From: Amoeboradix gromovi
Lineage: Eukaryota > Sanchytriomycota > Sanchytriomycetes > Sanchytriales > Sanchytriaceae
NCBI GenBank assembly: GCA_018985225.1
Contig: JADGIF010000032.1
Span: 1 to 32,023 of the forward strand
Direction: 5' to 3'
Length of the DNA: 32,023 nt
Of the stretch, positions 1 to 8,124 are shown in pieces (positions within the stretch are counted from its first letter, which is position 1; the number at the start of each line of letters is the position of its first letter). The notes under the pieces are model-generated. The model was given only the letters and a program-made list of their open reading frames with translations. It ran no database searches and was not told the origin of the DNA. The translations under genes were made by a program, and so were the position numbers.

Positions 1-102
1 TTTAATAATCTTCAAGTGATAGATAGTTTGCTAGCTAATGGTGAGAGACCAGGTTGGCAGAGAAGGGATTATACAAACAAAGAGAGTTCGCCTATTGCCT
101 AG
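1..102 (+). CDS. 3' end of a gene cut by the window edge (possibly PEX14-like)
   Basis: A reading frame is open from base 1 to a TAG at 100-102 and gives 33 residues. It contains the stretch LQVIDSLLANGERPGWQRRD. Peroxisomal PEX14-type proteins have a C-terminal motif with the pattern F..L..L...G..PG, and this tail resembles it (family knowledge, from memory). The rest of the gene lies outside the window, so the assignment is weak. The coding call rests on the open frame at the edge and on the gene-dense setting. Confidence 0.35.
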   Translation, partial: FNNLQVIDSLLANGERPGWQRRDYTNKESSPIA

Positions 103-190
103 GTGAAGAAATATGGGACACTACTGTGAAAACTTCAACTGGGTAAATCTCGTCACCCGCTTTTTACCCCTAGTCTAGTTTTTACAGAGC

Positions 191-901
191 ATGTCCCACA
201 TGGAGATTTCAGGGGGACTAATTCCCCACATTTTTGAGACATTTGTTTGAAAAGCATTCTAGCTTTTCGAGAGTTTAATTATGAACTCTTACATAATAAA
301 AAAACTCGAAGAGGAGAGCATTCTAGAAATAGTTATTGGAAGTGAGACAAGGGTAGAAAACAATGCGCTAATGGTGACAAAAGAATTAATCCTTGAGTAT
401 AAATTTGACAGTGGTGCGCTAGGCACAATCTTATATCCATTTCAAAAAACGTCGAATGGATATCAAAACTATTTGCAGCTGCAGTTATATTCTAAGAACC
501 ATTCTATTTGGCATCAAAGGAAGTTATTGAACCTTGACGATTTTTCACTGGTTTTGGGGCTTTACGACAGATTTCCTAACAATTATTATCTCTGCGACTA
601 TCTCTTTTGGAGTTACAACAAGAAACACTCATTGAATTTGCTCTCGAACGAATATGATATGCTTTTAGCTACTGCAAGAAAGTGGAACGACCATTCGATA
701 TTATGGTGTTGGTACCGGTGTTCAAGATTGCATATGCCATCTATAAGTATAAGAGTGCTGGAAATCATAGATAAGATGGCAAAGTCGCAGTGGAATTTTG
801 CCTTGGAAAATGTTATTTATGCCTTTTATTCTGAATATAAAATGGACAACTTATGTATGTATTTGGGGGCTTTAAATGAAAGGAGACTAATTTTAAAGTA
901 G
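191..901 (+). CDS. PTAR1-like protein prenyltransferase alpha-subunit repeat protein
   Basis: About 230 aa in two exons (191-244 and 263-901) joined across an 18-nt intron. PPTA repeats are the building block of farnesyl-, geranylgeranyl- and Rab-geranylgeranyltransferase alpha subunits and of the orphan PTAR1. Here one repeat is clear (NHSIWHQRKLL) and a second is weaker (around WNDHSILWCWYRC). The segment VTKELIL resembles the first PTAR1 repeat. The upstream exon adds ISGGLIP, which matches the PTAR1 N-terminal IDEIGLIP pattern. That match is why I start at 191 and not at the in-frame ATG at 281. The protein is shorter than typical family members. Its 3' end converges on the MyTH4-FERM gene with 43 bp between them. 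PTAR1-like is my best fit; a diverged Rab or farnesyl transferase alpha subunit is possible. Confidence 0.6.
245..262 (+). other. 18-nt intron in the PTAR1-like gene
   Basis: Sequence GTTTGAAAAGCATTCTAG, phase 0. If retained it gives an in-frame TGA at its second codon. Removal joins an N-terminal ISGGLIP stretch typical of PTAR1 to the main reading frame. Its length is a multiple of three, so support comes from the stop codon and the homology, not from a frame change. Confidence 0.55.
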
Positions 902-944
902 GCATGGCGTAAATTGTTAAACAATAAATCAAAATGATAGAAAT

Positions 945-2415
945 TTACTGGTTGTTCAAATAATGATTTATCTGCGACACTATCGCATGATTTGAAGAGC
1001 TTATAAGCATTATGGACTCTTGATTGTGAGCTGTTCCGGTTGTTATTTGCACAAGTGACTTCTCTATTTCGCAGCTAATAACCTGTGAAATTGGTATTGT
1101 AAGTTCGTGAGTCTCCCAGTTCATGAATTGAATCCTATTGTTGAAAACTAGCAGATTATTAGATGCCAGAACCTCGCATTTGATGTTATATCTGATTCCA
1201 CCAAAATAAGGAAGCCTTTCTATAACTTTTGGGATACTTAAAGCATGCGCATCATCCTTAAGTAATCCCTGGCTAAATATCTGTTTAACATTTGGTTCGG
1301 TATTGACATTCAAGACCAGCAGTCCTGCCTTTAGTAGAGACCTATACAGCATTACAACATCATCCTCATATGAATGGGACTTTAGCGGGACCCACATGCC
1401 TGTTTGCAAAAAATAGATTGAGTCTTCTACGTTGTCTTGGTTAAAGTAGATATCCCAGTTGTTGCGTCGAACCACCCAAGATGAGTTTTGGAATTTGCAG
1501 GTTTCACCCAAGCTAATTAGATCAAATATGTACTCATTGTCATTCAAATTAAAGCACTCTCCCAAAGAATCCCGCATGATAATGCAATAATCATCAATTT
1601 TTATCTTAAACATAGAATCTACTTGCATAATAACTTTTTTTCCGAGGTCATAATTGTTGATCGAGAGTTTTAGTATCTGGGAGTTGTATTCTAGCGTTAA
1701 AGTAAAGGTGTTTTCACATTTCTATATGAACGAAAAATACCTCATATTTTGTTATTTCAATACCACATGGCCTTTGGTGTCTCCTAGATATACTGTTTAT
1801 AGCCCTGTATTTCAGCTCAGCTACAATGTCATCAAATTGGCTTTGATTTGACCTGTTGATAGTATATATTACCATATGTCTTATTTCATCACTTATCGCC
1901 AGGTACGGAAATAACAAGGCAAACAAAGCCCAGCTTATGTTCAATGCTCCGCTTTTATTGTTCATCAGCTGTTTAAGTAATAGGCAGCATAGCTCATCAC
2001 TGTACTCAACGTTGTCCTTTGCAATGTCCAAGATACAGGAGCATATGCTTGGTTTTTCAAATTCTTTTCCTGTTTTCTCGTATCTTAATATTAAAGTAAA
2101 TAGTTGCAAACTTATCTCATTGCTGCTTGTCTGTTTTAGCAGCGACTTTTCAATCATGTAGTTTTGCCAGTTGGCGTTGGAATGTTTTCTTCCGTGTTTA
2201 CTTATATAGTCATGAAATGGTGTTTTATCGTCAAATGGGTCGTATGCTTTTCTTGTTGGCGATAAAGGAGACGGCAGTCCCATATAGATATTCAATATAG
2301 GACTAAATGAATAACCATCTGTCTCTGTAATTGTCAAATTTGGCGTGGTCTTGCTCTTTATAATTCTACTAATATTTTGTTCATACTTCACTGAAAGTGA
2401 CTCGTGGCTAGACAT
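945..2415 (-). CDS. MyTH4-FERM tandem protein without a myosin motor
   Basis: Two exons (2415-1741 and 1721-945) joined across a 19-nt intron give 483 aa. After a Ser/Pro-rich N-terminus, residues about 60-215 form a MyTH4-like helical domain, with signature stretches such as DELCCLLLKQLMNN and WALFALLFPYLAISDE. The sequence directly after the intron looks like a FERM F1 lobe. A helical F2-like part follows, and the last about 90 residues are PH-like, fitting FERM F3 (LVFNNRIQFMNWET, then IPISQVISCEIEKSLVQI). In known families MyTH4-FERM tandems sit in the tails of myosins VII, X and XV and in plant KCBP kinesin, where they bind microtubules and cargo or adhesion tails. No motor is present here. 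Its start lies 64 bp after the RPN6 stop on the same strand. The MyTH4 call is firmer than the FERM call. Confidence 0.65.
1722..1740 (-). other. 19-nt intron in the MyTH4-FERM gene
   Basis: On the coding strand it reads GTATTTTTCGTTCATATAG, phase 0. Retention leads to a TGA shortly downstream. Removal joins the MyTH4 reading frame to the FERM frame without any stop, giving two exons of 225 and 259 codons (the second including the stop). Confidence 0.7.
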
Positions 2416-2479
2416 TACACTAAAATATTATGGCCTAGATAAGCAAGCCTTTTATGATATTTGAAGTCAACAATAACAT

Positions 2480-3625
2480 TTATTTCGCCACCTGTCCTAC
2501 TTTTTGAAATAAAGAATCCACTACCACCTCTAGTTTCTTCATGGCCTCAATACTGGTGTGATATAAAATGTCATCATTTGCCTTTTCGAATATAATCAAC
2601 ACCCCCATATTCTGGTCTAATATTCCATTTAGCTCTGAATCCAATATCATCTGACTAATTTTATGCTCCACCTGATCCATGGGCAAGTTCAAGATGCTTG
2701 AAACATGTGAGATTTGCACTCTTTCATATGGCTCGATTACTCTAGTTAAATTGCTTGTAAGCAATCTATCATACAGAAATCTCAATTGCACGGCAATGAC
2801 AGGATCACTAGTTAGTGCTAAATTAGTTTAAAATTCACCTGGATGGTCTTTTAATGCCAAATCAAAATCATGCAAAACACGAGATTTACAAGCTTTCTGA
2901 ATCTTTAATAACCCGACGATGCGATCATCTTTGTTGTCAATGATATACTTGTTGTTTCCCAGATCATCGTTGTTCATTATCTGAGTCAGAATTAACCAGC
3001 TTAAATGCTGCTGATAGTCTTTGTTAATGTGATGCAACTGCTCAACTGTCTCATAAAAGTAAGAATAAGCAATTGTGTATTCCTTATCTAGCAAGTGAAC
3101 AAGACCGCTTTGCTCGTCCAGTTGCAGCTGAACTACGGGAGGAACGTACATTTGGTGACTTAGCGTTTTAGCAGCAACCAAAGCACCTTTAGATTTGTTT
3201 GTGTTCTTGAGATAATAATAAGCTCTACTTTGTTGAATAAAGACTTGAAGAAGCAATTGCTTATCATCTAATTTCTTTAACGGGACAGTAATTGAGTCAA
3301 TTTTGATCAAGGAATCATTGTATAAATGATTACTCAATAAAAGTTCTATGTAAAGATGTTCCAGCTGAAATAGAAGATATTGAAGGTTGGTATCTTTGAT
3401 CTGGACTAATAATTTATCGAAGATGGATCTCTTCTGATCAATATCACCTTCAACAAGGGATAACCTATTTACCGCATGCTTCACAAATTTGGTTAGCTGT
3501 GGGACGGAAAGTTTGGACATCTGAGGATTATTGACTAAAATTTGTTCAAGTTGGTCGATATTAGCTTTATCAGATTGTGAAATCATTTCTTCCATTGGAC
3601 GGAGAAGTGTTGCAAAAAACAACAT
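2480..3625 (-). CDS. RPN6: 26S proteasome lid subunit RPN6 (PSMD11)
   Basis: Exons 3625-2839 and 2817-2480 joined across a 21-nt intron give 374 aa. RPN6 is a PCI-domain scaffold of the proteasome lid that clamps lid to base and core. The second exon holds the winged-helix PCI end with the family stretches NLTRVIEPYERVQISHV, KISQMILDSELNGILDQ and VVDSLF. The first exon holds the helical repeats, including IAYSYFYE and DFDLALKD, which match the PSMD11 stretches TAYSYFYE and DFEKALTD. The usual length is about 420 aa, so the N-terminus is shorter. The first ATG of the frame is at 3625; ATG at 3595 (MEEM) is an alternative. The next gene on this strand starts 64 bp downstream. Confidence 0.92.
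2818..2838 (-). other. 21-nt intron in RPN6
   Basis: Coding-strand intron, phase 1. It begins GTGAATTTTA and ends ACTAATTTAG, the latter containing a branch-point-like CTAAT just before the acceptor. Retention puts a TAA in frame within the intron. Splicing yields KDHPALTSDPVIAVQLRFLY, which aligns with the PSMD11 segment that follows DFEKALTD with one residue fewer. Confidence 0.85.
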
Positions 3626-3628
3626 CAA

Positions 3629-4911
3629 GAAGAAAATAAATAGATATATGGTAGGCTTTGCAAAATGGCCGCACTAAGAACCAAGAGGAGTGCCTTGGAA
3701 TGTAAGACAGAGTTAATTCAAATCCTTTATTTCTTCGTACCCACTGTAATGATAACAATAACAAACTACCATACTTCTGGTGATAGTTATCGCTTATTTT
3801 TCATTTTTTTGTATCTTTGAGTCATTAGGAATGAATTACAATCATGAAAGACAAAAAGGGACTTACCATTGATTTGGTTCAAAGAATTATCTCAGTAGCT
3901 CTAAGAGAAAGCTGGTCAACGGTTACTATCGTGTTAACATTTTAAAAACCTTGGTAGGATAAAAACGCAGCTAAAAACAAAAAATGTCTTGCATTAGAAG
4001 TTAAGTACGCATGAAACCCAAATTTGCGCCAAAGAGCTAAAATGGTCTACTTTTATGGACCAGCCTTGCAGATTATCGCCCGATTGTGCTCTGATCGTTC
4101 ATAAATGTAGCTATCAATTTGAATTGAATCAACCGTGTTGCTCCAATATAATCTTTTTCTATACTTTTTTGAAATCATAAAAGTTTGATAACCTTCTTTC
4201 TCATCAAGTGCAAATAGGTCTAAAATCTCTCATTTTGATTATCTAAATCTAAAGAAATCATCACTAGATGGGGGCTTGCTCTTTCATGCTCAAAGACTGG
4301 TCTAAGAATGCCATTGCGCATGTACTCTCAATATTAGGAATTCAATTTGTTGCCAGTCTTGCCGCCCATCATTTCTCAAGAGATTTTATGAGGTTAAGCT
4401 AATTGTAGCAGTATCTCCATCCACGACTGCACCGTATCGGACACACTGGTGCAACCCTAGACATCTGCAAGATTGCTGAATGCTTTTTTATCTGCCAAAG
4501 TCACCATTGCTCAAGGAACAGTATTTAATACTTTTGAATAAGCAGACATAACACCGTTCTATTAATAGCATAAAATAGTTTCTTGTTCGGGATGCTGAAA
4601 GTTCCTGCTTTTGTGCCGGTAACTTCCATCACCACAGGTAATATCCATTTCATAACTTCATTCACTTCACTTCATCTAATCTTGTGTACCTTCTCGCTGT
4701 ACCATAGTACTTCATATTTGCTGCCAATACCTTTGCCGCCACAAGACCCGACTTACCCGAATTATCTAATTTCCATTGTAATTTTAGTTTGTTGTTATGG
4801 TAGAATAAGATTTTTGTAATCTAGTTTCGCATTTTTAAACGGATGTTGTTCGTCTTTTAACCCAATTATTTTTTCTTTGTCATCACTTTTACCCCTCTTG
4901 TCTATATTTCA
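3629..4911. other. Gene-poor spacer, about 1.3 kb
   Basis: I see no convincing gene here. A 33-codon ORF on the plus strand (3844-3945, MKDKKGLTIDLVQRIISVA at its start) has a helix-like composition. It vaguely recalls the N-terminal helix-turn-helix of Tc1/IS630-type transposases, but nothing else of such an element is visible. An ORF at 4583-4819 is rich in Thr, Leu and Ser with no family signature and is probably chance. The remainder has many stops in all frames. Confidence 0.5.
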
Positions 4912-5110
4912 CAGCTCGATTGTTTTCTTGAATAAATCATTATTGCGAATTTGTATGCATTTTTATATGATCTCAAGACTTTTCCAGATTTTTCTAATAC
5001 CTTAAACACTCGATATTCTTCCTTTTCGCAAACGGTAAATCAACTCTAAATAAATAACTAGCAGGTGCAGCATACATTCATCAACACTGATAAGCTGGTC
5101 CAAACACGGA

Positions 5111-5335
5111 AAATTCGAGGCCATGTACAATATTTGGCACTCTAAAGAAAACCAATTTGGAGAGCTATTCATGTACATAGTGTCGTTTGCAAGTCGACAT
5201 GGACCACATGGCACCAAGGAACAAATTCGATGCCATGTACGAGGTATGGTACTTTAAAGAAAACCAACTTAGAAACCTGAACCTGTACAAATTGTCATTT
5301 GAAAGTAGATAGAGATCATATGAAAGCAAGGAACA
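5111..5335 (-). repeat. Tandem duplication, period about 112 bp, within copy X
   Basis: Unit one is 5111-5222 and unit two 5223-5335. Both begin AAATTCGA.GCCATGTAC on the plus strand and end near AAGGAACA. Read on the minus strand each encodes a pattern like L.ND..Y...S.NWFSL......YMASN. The two units have diverged substantially, and one has lost frame relative to the other. Copy Z at the window end has a related single unit (PNWCSPEYCNLYM). Confidence 0.75.
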
Positions 5336-5481
5336 TATACATCAAGTATCTGCATCCTTATTCAATCCCGCCTCAGTGTAGTGAAAGCGTGAGCAATCAC
5401 TGTAACGGGGATCTAGCATTAGTTTCTCTGTGGAAATTCTCGATTTTATCGGAAATCAGGTCTTTTAATGAGGAGAGCATG

Positions 5482-5545
5482 GGACACCAAATATAAAAAC
5501 TAGACCAAGTCGTTTTTAAAGGGGGTGCTCCATAAGGAGGAAATT
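5482..5545 (-). promoter_or_regulatory. Leader-like motif copy A (5' end of decayed family copy X)
   Basis: On the minus strand it reads GGTCTAGTTTTTATATTTGG followed by TGTCCC and then the ATG of copy X. The same about 65-bp block, with few changes, is found on the plus strand at 13251-13313. That includes the upstream part TTTCCTCC.TATGG.GCACC. Its T-rich core just before an ATG suggests promoter and 5' leader DNA. This role is inference. Confidence 0.5.
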
Positions 5546-5802
5546 AATAAAAGTCCTTCTTTAAAATAAAACAACATGACCCAATATCTCTTTCAAATAA
5601 GGTCTTTGAGTATCTTATCTGTTCCATTTTCTTGTTCCTCTTACCACCTTTCATATAACTTATTTTTTGTTTTCTCTTCTTCTTATTAACCATTGTTTCT
5701 AAGATTTTGATGGATGAAAAACTTTTATACTAAAATAATTTACTTGAAACAGTCAGATGAATTTAATTCGCTATCGGCTAACACAGTTGAAATAAGGATT
5801 TA

Positions 5803-5846
5803 AACTATTTCAGAAAGTTAGTCCAGTCTTTATATTTGATGTCCCC
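5803..5846 (+). repeat. Leader-like motif copy D, upstream of the 42-aa gene
   Basis: It reads AACTATTTCAGAAAGTTAGT, then CCAGTCTTTATATTTGATGT and CCC. It closely matches the reverse complement of 31971-32019 and of 12971-13020. It lies directly upstream of the small ORF that starts at 5859, so it may act as its promoter or leader. Confidence 0.6.
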
Positions 5847-5858
5847 TGTGTTTTTAGT

Positions 5859-5987
5859 ATGTCCCGAAAATTTCAGGGTTTAGCAGTGGCTTCAATTATT
5901 GGTATCGGAACTGCTTCTTATATATATCTCCCAATAATTCAAGAACTGGAGAAATTGAAGACTAAAAGCAATGAAGAAACTGGCTGA
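5859..5987 (+). CDS. 42-aa single-pass membrane protein (PIGBOS-like)
   Basis: The ORF encodes 42 residues starting MSRKFQGLAVASIIGIGTAS and then YIYLPIIQELEKLK. One hydrophobic helix (about residues 7-22) is followed by a charged, amphipathic tail. This layout (a few basic residues, a Gly-rich helix, Y-I-[YF]-x-P, acidic/basic tail) resembles human PIGBOS1, a microprotein of the mitochondrial outer membrane, and similar small mitochondrial proteins. The match is short and could be convergent. The ATG context (TTTTTAGTATGTCCC) resembles that of other gene starts in the window, and AATAAA follows the stop within 15 bases. Mitochondrial location is inference. Confidence 0.5.
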   Translation: MSRKFQGLAVASIIGIGTASYIYLPIIQELEKLKTKSNEETG

Positions 5988-6218
5988 TTTTAACTGAATA
6001 AATCGTTTATAGCGATTACGTGAATTTCATCGCACCAATGACTCTTTTCTAGAAACTTTCAATTGAATGAAAATGGAGACACAAGCAAGGCGACGGTAAG
6101 AAGCTTGTCAATGCTTTGAAATCTGGCGGTTTCATTAAATACAGATCTCGGTTTATTACTCTTCCTTTATTTCGAGCTTCAATTTATCAGGTGAAATAAG
6201 AAATACAGTATTTATTAT

Positions 6219-6825
6219 TTATAACTTGATTTTCGGCTTCCCTAAAAAGTTTCTGACAAACCAAACTTGTAAAATTGCTGAAGTTATCATAATAGAAGAT
6301 TCTAAAAGCGCAAATGTGAAGATTCTATTTTCCGTATTTTCGACCGTATGCATATTACGGCGAACTCTAACGGAATAAAATCGAGAATTTTTCATGTAAC
6401 TACTTATGGCATTGTATGTCTCATCAACGTATTTATCAAGAACACCAGTATCTGTCTACATAAAAATCAATTACCTTTGGTTTCTGCTGGATACCATACT
6501 CCCCTTCTACAGTAATGTCTACTGCAACTTCTTTTAAAGCTACGCTGCTCTTTCCGTTCCAAAAGCAAAACGAGTATTCCCCAATCTTCTCTAAAGCAAA
6601 CACCACATCCGTCTGTTTTTCTTTCTCCCCATGAACTAGAAGTGTCTGCGCCGGATCCTTTACTTCATAATCTGTGTCAAATTCACCTCCATTCTGAACC
6701 GCGAAATAGAAGCCTAACTTCTTAGAGTTTTGCTCCGAGGTTGCGAAGTGATAAAAGCACTGCTTTTCCGCAGGCTGAATAATAACATATAAAGACAAGG
6801 CTATGGAAAATTGCCAAAGAAGCAT
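6219..6825 (-). CDS. p24 (emp24/GOLD) family cargo receptor
   Basis: Exons 6825-6475 and 6455-6219 joined across a 19-nt intron give 195 aa, the usual p24 length. p24 proteins are type I membrane proteins of COPII and COPI vesicles that cycle between ER and Golgi and sort cargo. The order is: signal peptide (MLLWQFSIALSLYVII), GOLD domain with two cysteines (KQCFYHF near the start, GEYSFCFWN near the end), coiled-coil neck, one membrane span (IFTFALLESSIMITSAILQV) and a short cytosolic tail WFVRNFLGKPKIKL. The ATG at 6825 puts the signal peptide first. The frame is open further upstream, but that would overlap MED10 and bury the signal. MED10 ends 94 bp upstream on the same strand. Confidence 0.9.
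6456..6474 (-). other. 19-nt intron in the p24 gene
   Basis: Coding-strand sequence GTAATTGATTTTTATGTAG, phase 0. Read through, the protein ends after a few residues at TGA. Spliced, it runs into the coiled coil, membrane span and tail expected of every p24 protein. This is one of the best supported introns here because the missing part is fully recovered. Confidence 0.92.
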
Positions 6826-6919
6826 AGTTTGAAGGAGAACATTTCTTTGTCTCAAGATTATAGTAGATGGGAATACAAGTTTAGATTCCGTTTTTAAGTA
6901 TAGCCGTAGTATGTGCTGT

Positions 6920-7267
6920 TTATTCAGTAAATTTAAGATTTCGCAAATGTTCTTTAGCCTTGAGAAAAGCCATCTTTTTAGATTTTGTCTGGTCAATTGA
7001 TTTTATACGATGCCAGGCTTGCAACTGCCCATACTGGTCTGGATTTATTCCCTCGTCTACATATCTTACAATATCTGTTGGTATCTCGACATCTGATTCC
7101 AAATCAATTATACCCTTGTAAAGCTTTAAGAGACATAATAAATCTTTCTCCACTGCCTCATTCTTTTCTACTTTTTTGATTGTCTGAGCAAGTTGATTTA
7201 AACACTCGATCATTCTGTCTTCTTCATTGGTTGACATGCAGGAGTGTTTGGTAAACAACAGGGACAT
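6920..7267 (-). CDS. MED10: Mediator complex subunit MED10 (NUT2)
   Basis: 115 aa. MED10 is a small middle-module subunit of Mediator that links activators to RNA polymerase II in the nucleus. The diagnostic segment is EIPTDIVRYVDEGINPDQY, matching the family pattern [VI]P..[VL]..Y[IV]D.G.NP..Y. An N-terminal helix of about 40 residues and a C-terminal basic helix also fit the family. The ATG at 7267 is preceded by TTTTCATATAGC and followed by TCCCTG, the context seen at several other starts. ATG at 7237 (MSTNEED) is an equally plausible start by protein sequence. p24 follows 94 bp downstream. Confidence 0.82.
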   Translation of the reverse strand: MSLLFTKHSCMSTNEEDRMIECLNQLAQTIKKVEKNEAVEKDLLCLLKLYKGIIDLESDVEIPTDIVRYVDEGINPDQYGQLQAWHRIKSIDQTKSKKMAFLKAKEHLRNLKFTE

Positions 7268-7322
7268 GCTATATGAAAACTAATCTGGGTTAAAGCAAAA
7301 GACAAAAAGAGATTTTGGGTTA

Positions 7323-7469
7323 TTAGATTCGCAATCTTACATCAAATCCGACATATAATAGAGGTATTGGTATGATATTGGCTGCGAATAAGTATTGCAA
7401 ATGGTAGCAAAAGAACTTGTCCGAAAGCGATTCGCAACGGTGAAGATTGGCATGACAAAGCATAGCCAT
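7323..7469 (-). CDS. Small unknown ORF, start uncertain
   Basis: A minus-strand frame is open from 7577 to a TAA at 7323. Its first ATG is at 7469 and gives 48 aa beginning MAMLCHANLHRCESLSDKFF. The frame upstream of this ATG also reads like protein. A short intron could therefore supply an earlier start (for example from the ATG at 7561 in another frame), but I find no donor and acceptor at 18-21 nt. The competing frame from 7561 to 7337 gives 74 aa with no recognisable feature. I do not recognise either product. It fills a spacer of about 540 bp that would otherwise be empty. Confidence 0.25.
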   Translation of the reverse strand: MAMLCHANLHRCESLSDKFFCYHLQYLFAANIIPIPLLYVGFDVRLRI

Positions 7470-7717
7470 TGCAGTATCGAAGGAAGAAAATAGTGTGGTC
7501 TCTTTGTTGAAATTATCCTCTTCTGCATTAAATGACTTGTGTTTTGATTCGCATGTTCCACGACCAGACTCAGTCGGCTAAAAGAGTACTATGATGCAAA
7601 CTCAAGGGTACAAAGATAAAAAAAGCGCTTAACAGAAGATAAAAGCGGTATGTTTTTAGACTTGTAAATACTGCGCCTATTATTGACTAGTTGCATGATT
7701 ATACAATTAGATTACTT

Positions 7718-7778
7718 AGTTAATTTCTCTGTAGAAATTCTCGATTTCTCGGAAATCAGGACTATCAATGAAGAGCCT
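7718..7778 (-). repeat. Fragment W of the decayed multicopy family
   Basis: About 60 bp matching the 5' part of copies X (near 5420-5475) and Y (near 15390-15450). Read on the minus strand all share a peptide like SSL.VLIS.KSRISTEKL. Its centre is the near-palindrome GATTTCTCGGAAATC. No other part of the family is seen here, so it is a remnant just upstream of the 93-aa gene. Confidence 0.65.
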
Positions 7779-7810
7779 CACCAGCTACCTTATTTTTTCC
7801 AAACATTTAA

Positions 7811-8092
7811 ATGATAACATCGTGCAGAATTGGAGAAAACGGAATAGAATACCTGATCAATGGGAAATTCCAACATTTTAGCAAGGTTTCACCACTATCA
7901 GCCTTGGCCTACTGGCACTCAATTTATTTTAAATTTTCAGAGCAGCGCCTCTCAATGAATGAGGAAATAAAAACTATTCGGAAAAAAAACAAAGATTTAA
8001 TAAATCTAGTGGAGCAACTTGATTGCGAAAAACTGATGCTTTTAAGTCAGCTTAAAAGAGTAAATCATGAACTAGTAAAGAGAAATATTTAA
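7811..8092 (+). CDS. Unknown 93-aa protein with a C-terminal coiled coil
   Basis: The ORF starts at ATG 7811 after AAACATTTAA and ends at a TAA within a run of AATAAAAT, a possible poly(A) signal. Residues 1-50 are mixed. About residues 50-90 are rich in Lys, Glu and Leu with heptad-like spacing (NEEIKTIRKKNKDLINLVEQ), typical of a coiled coil. I do not recognise the family. The size and layout would suit a small structural subunit of a complex, but nothing more can be said. It converges on the eIF2B gamma gene, whose stop lies about 30 bp away. Confidence 0.5.
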   Translation: MITSCRIGENGIEYLINGKFQHFSKVSPLSALAYWHSIYFKFSEQRLSMNEEIKTIRKKNKDLINLVEQLDCEKLMLLSQLKRVNHELVKRNI

Positions 8093-8124
8093 ATAAAATA
8101 TTGGCGCAAGTATTTTGCAGTTTA

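Larger units (their letters stand above)
4912..5545 (-). pseudogene. Decayed copy X of a local multicopy gene family
   Basis: This segment is similar to 14931-15450 and partly to the end of the window. On the minus strand, 5' to 3', it shows: a leader-like motif (5545-5482); an ATG with frame MLSSLKDLISDKIENF; two tandem units of about 112 bp; PCLDQLISVDECMLHLL; and an SYKNAYKFAI end. Several frames are interrupted by stops or shifts. The same peptides recur in other copies, for example LDQFLNVDECMLYLLVIS at the window end, so the minus strand was probably once coding. The plus strand also holds open stretches, but the tandem unit is preserved best in the minus frame (NWFSLEC..LYMASN). I do not recognise the family. 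Confidence 0.6.

Noticed and set aside
3844-3945. Start of a Tc1/IS630 transposase
   Set aside because: Only a 33-residue helix-like stretch is present; no DDE/D motifs or terminal inverted repeats are visible nearby.
4583-4819. 78-aa plus-strand ORF
   Set aside because: Composition is Thr/Ser/Leu-rich without domain or neighbour support and it lies in a gene-poor, repeat-bearing gap.
5320-5420. tRNA-derived SINE, suggested by TATTCAATCCC like a B box
   Set aside because: No A box at the right distance and the segment belongs to a family with protein-like conservation.
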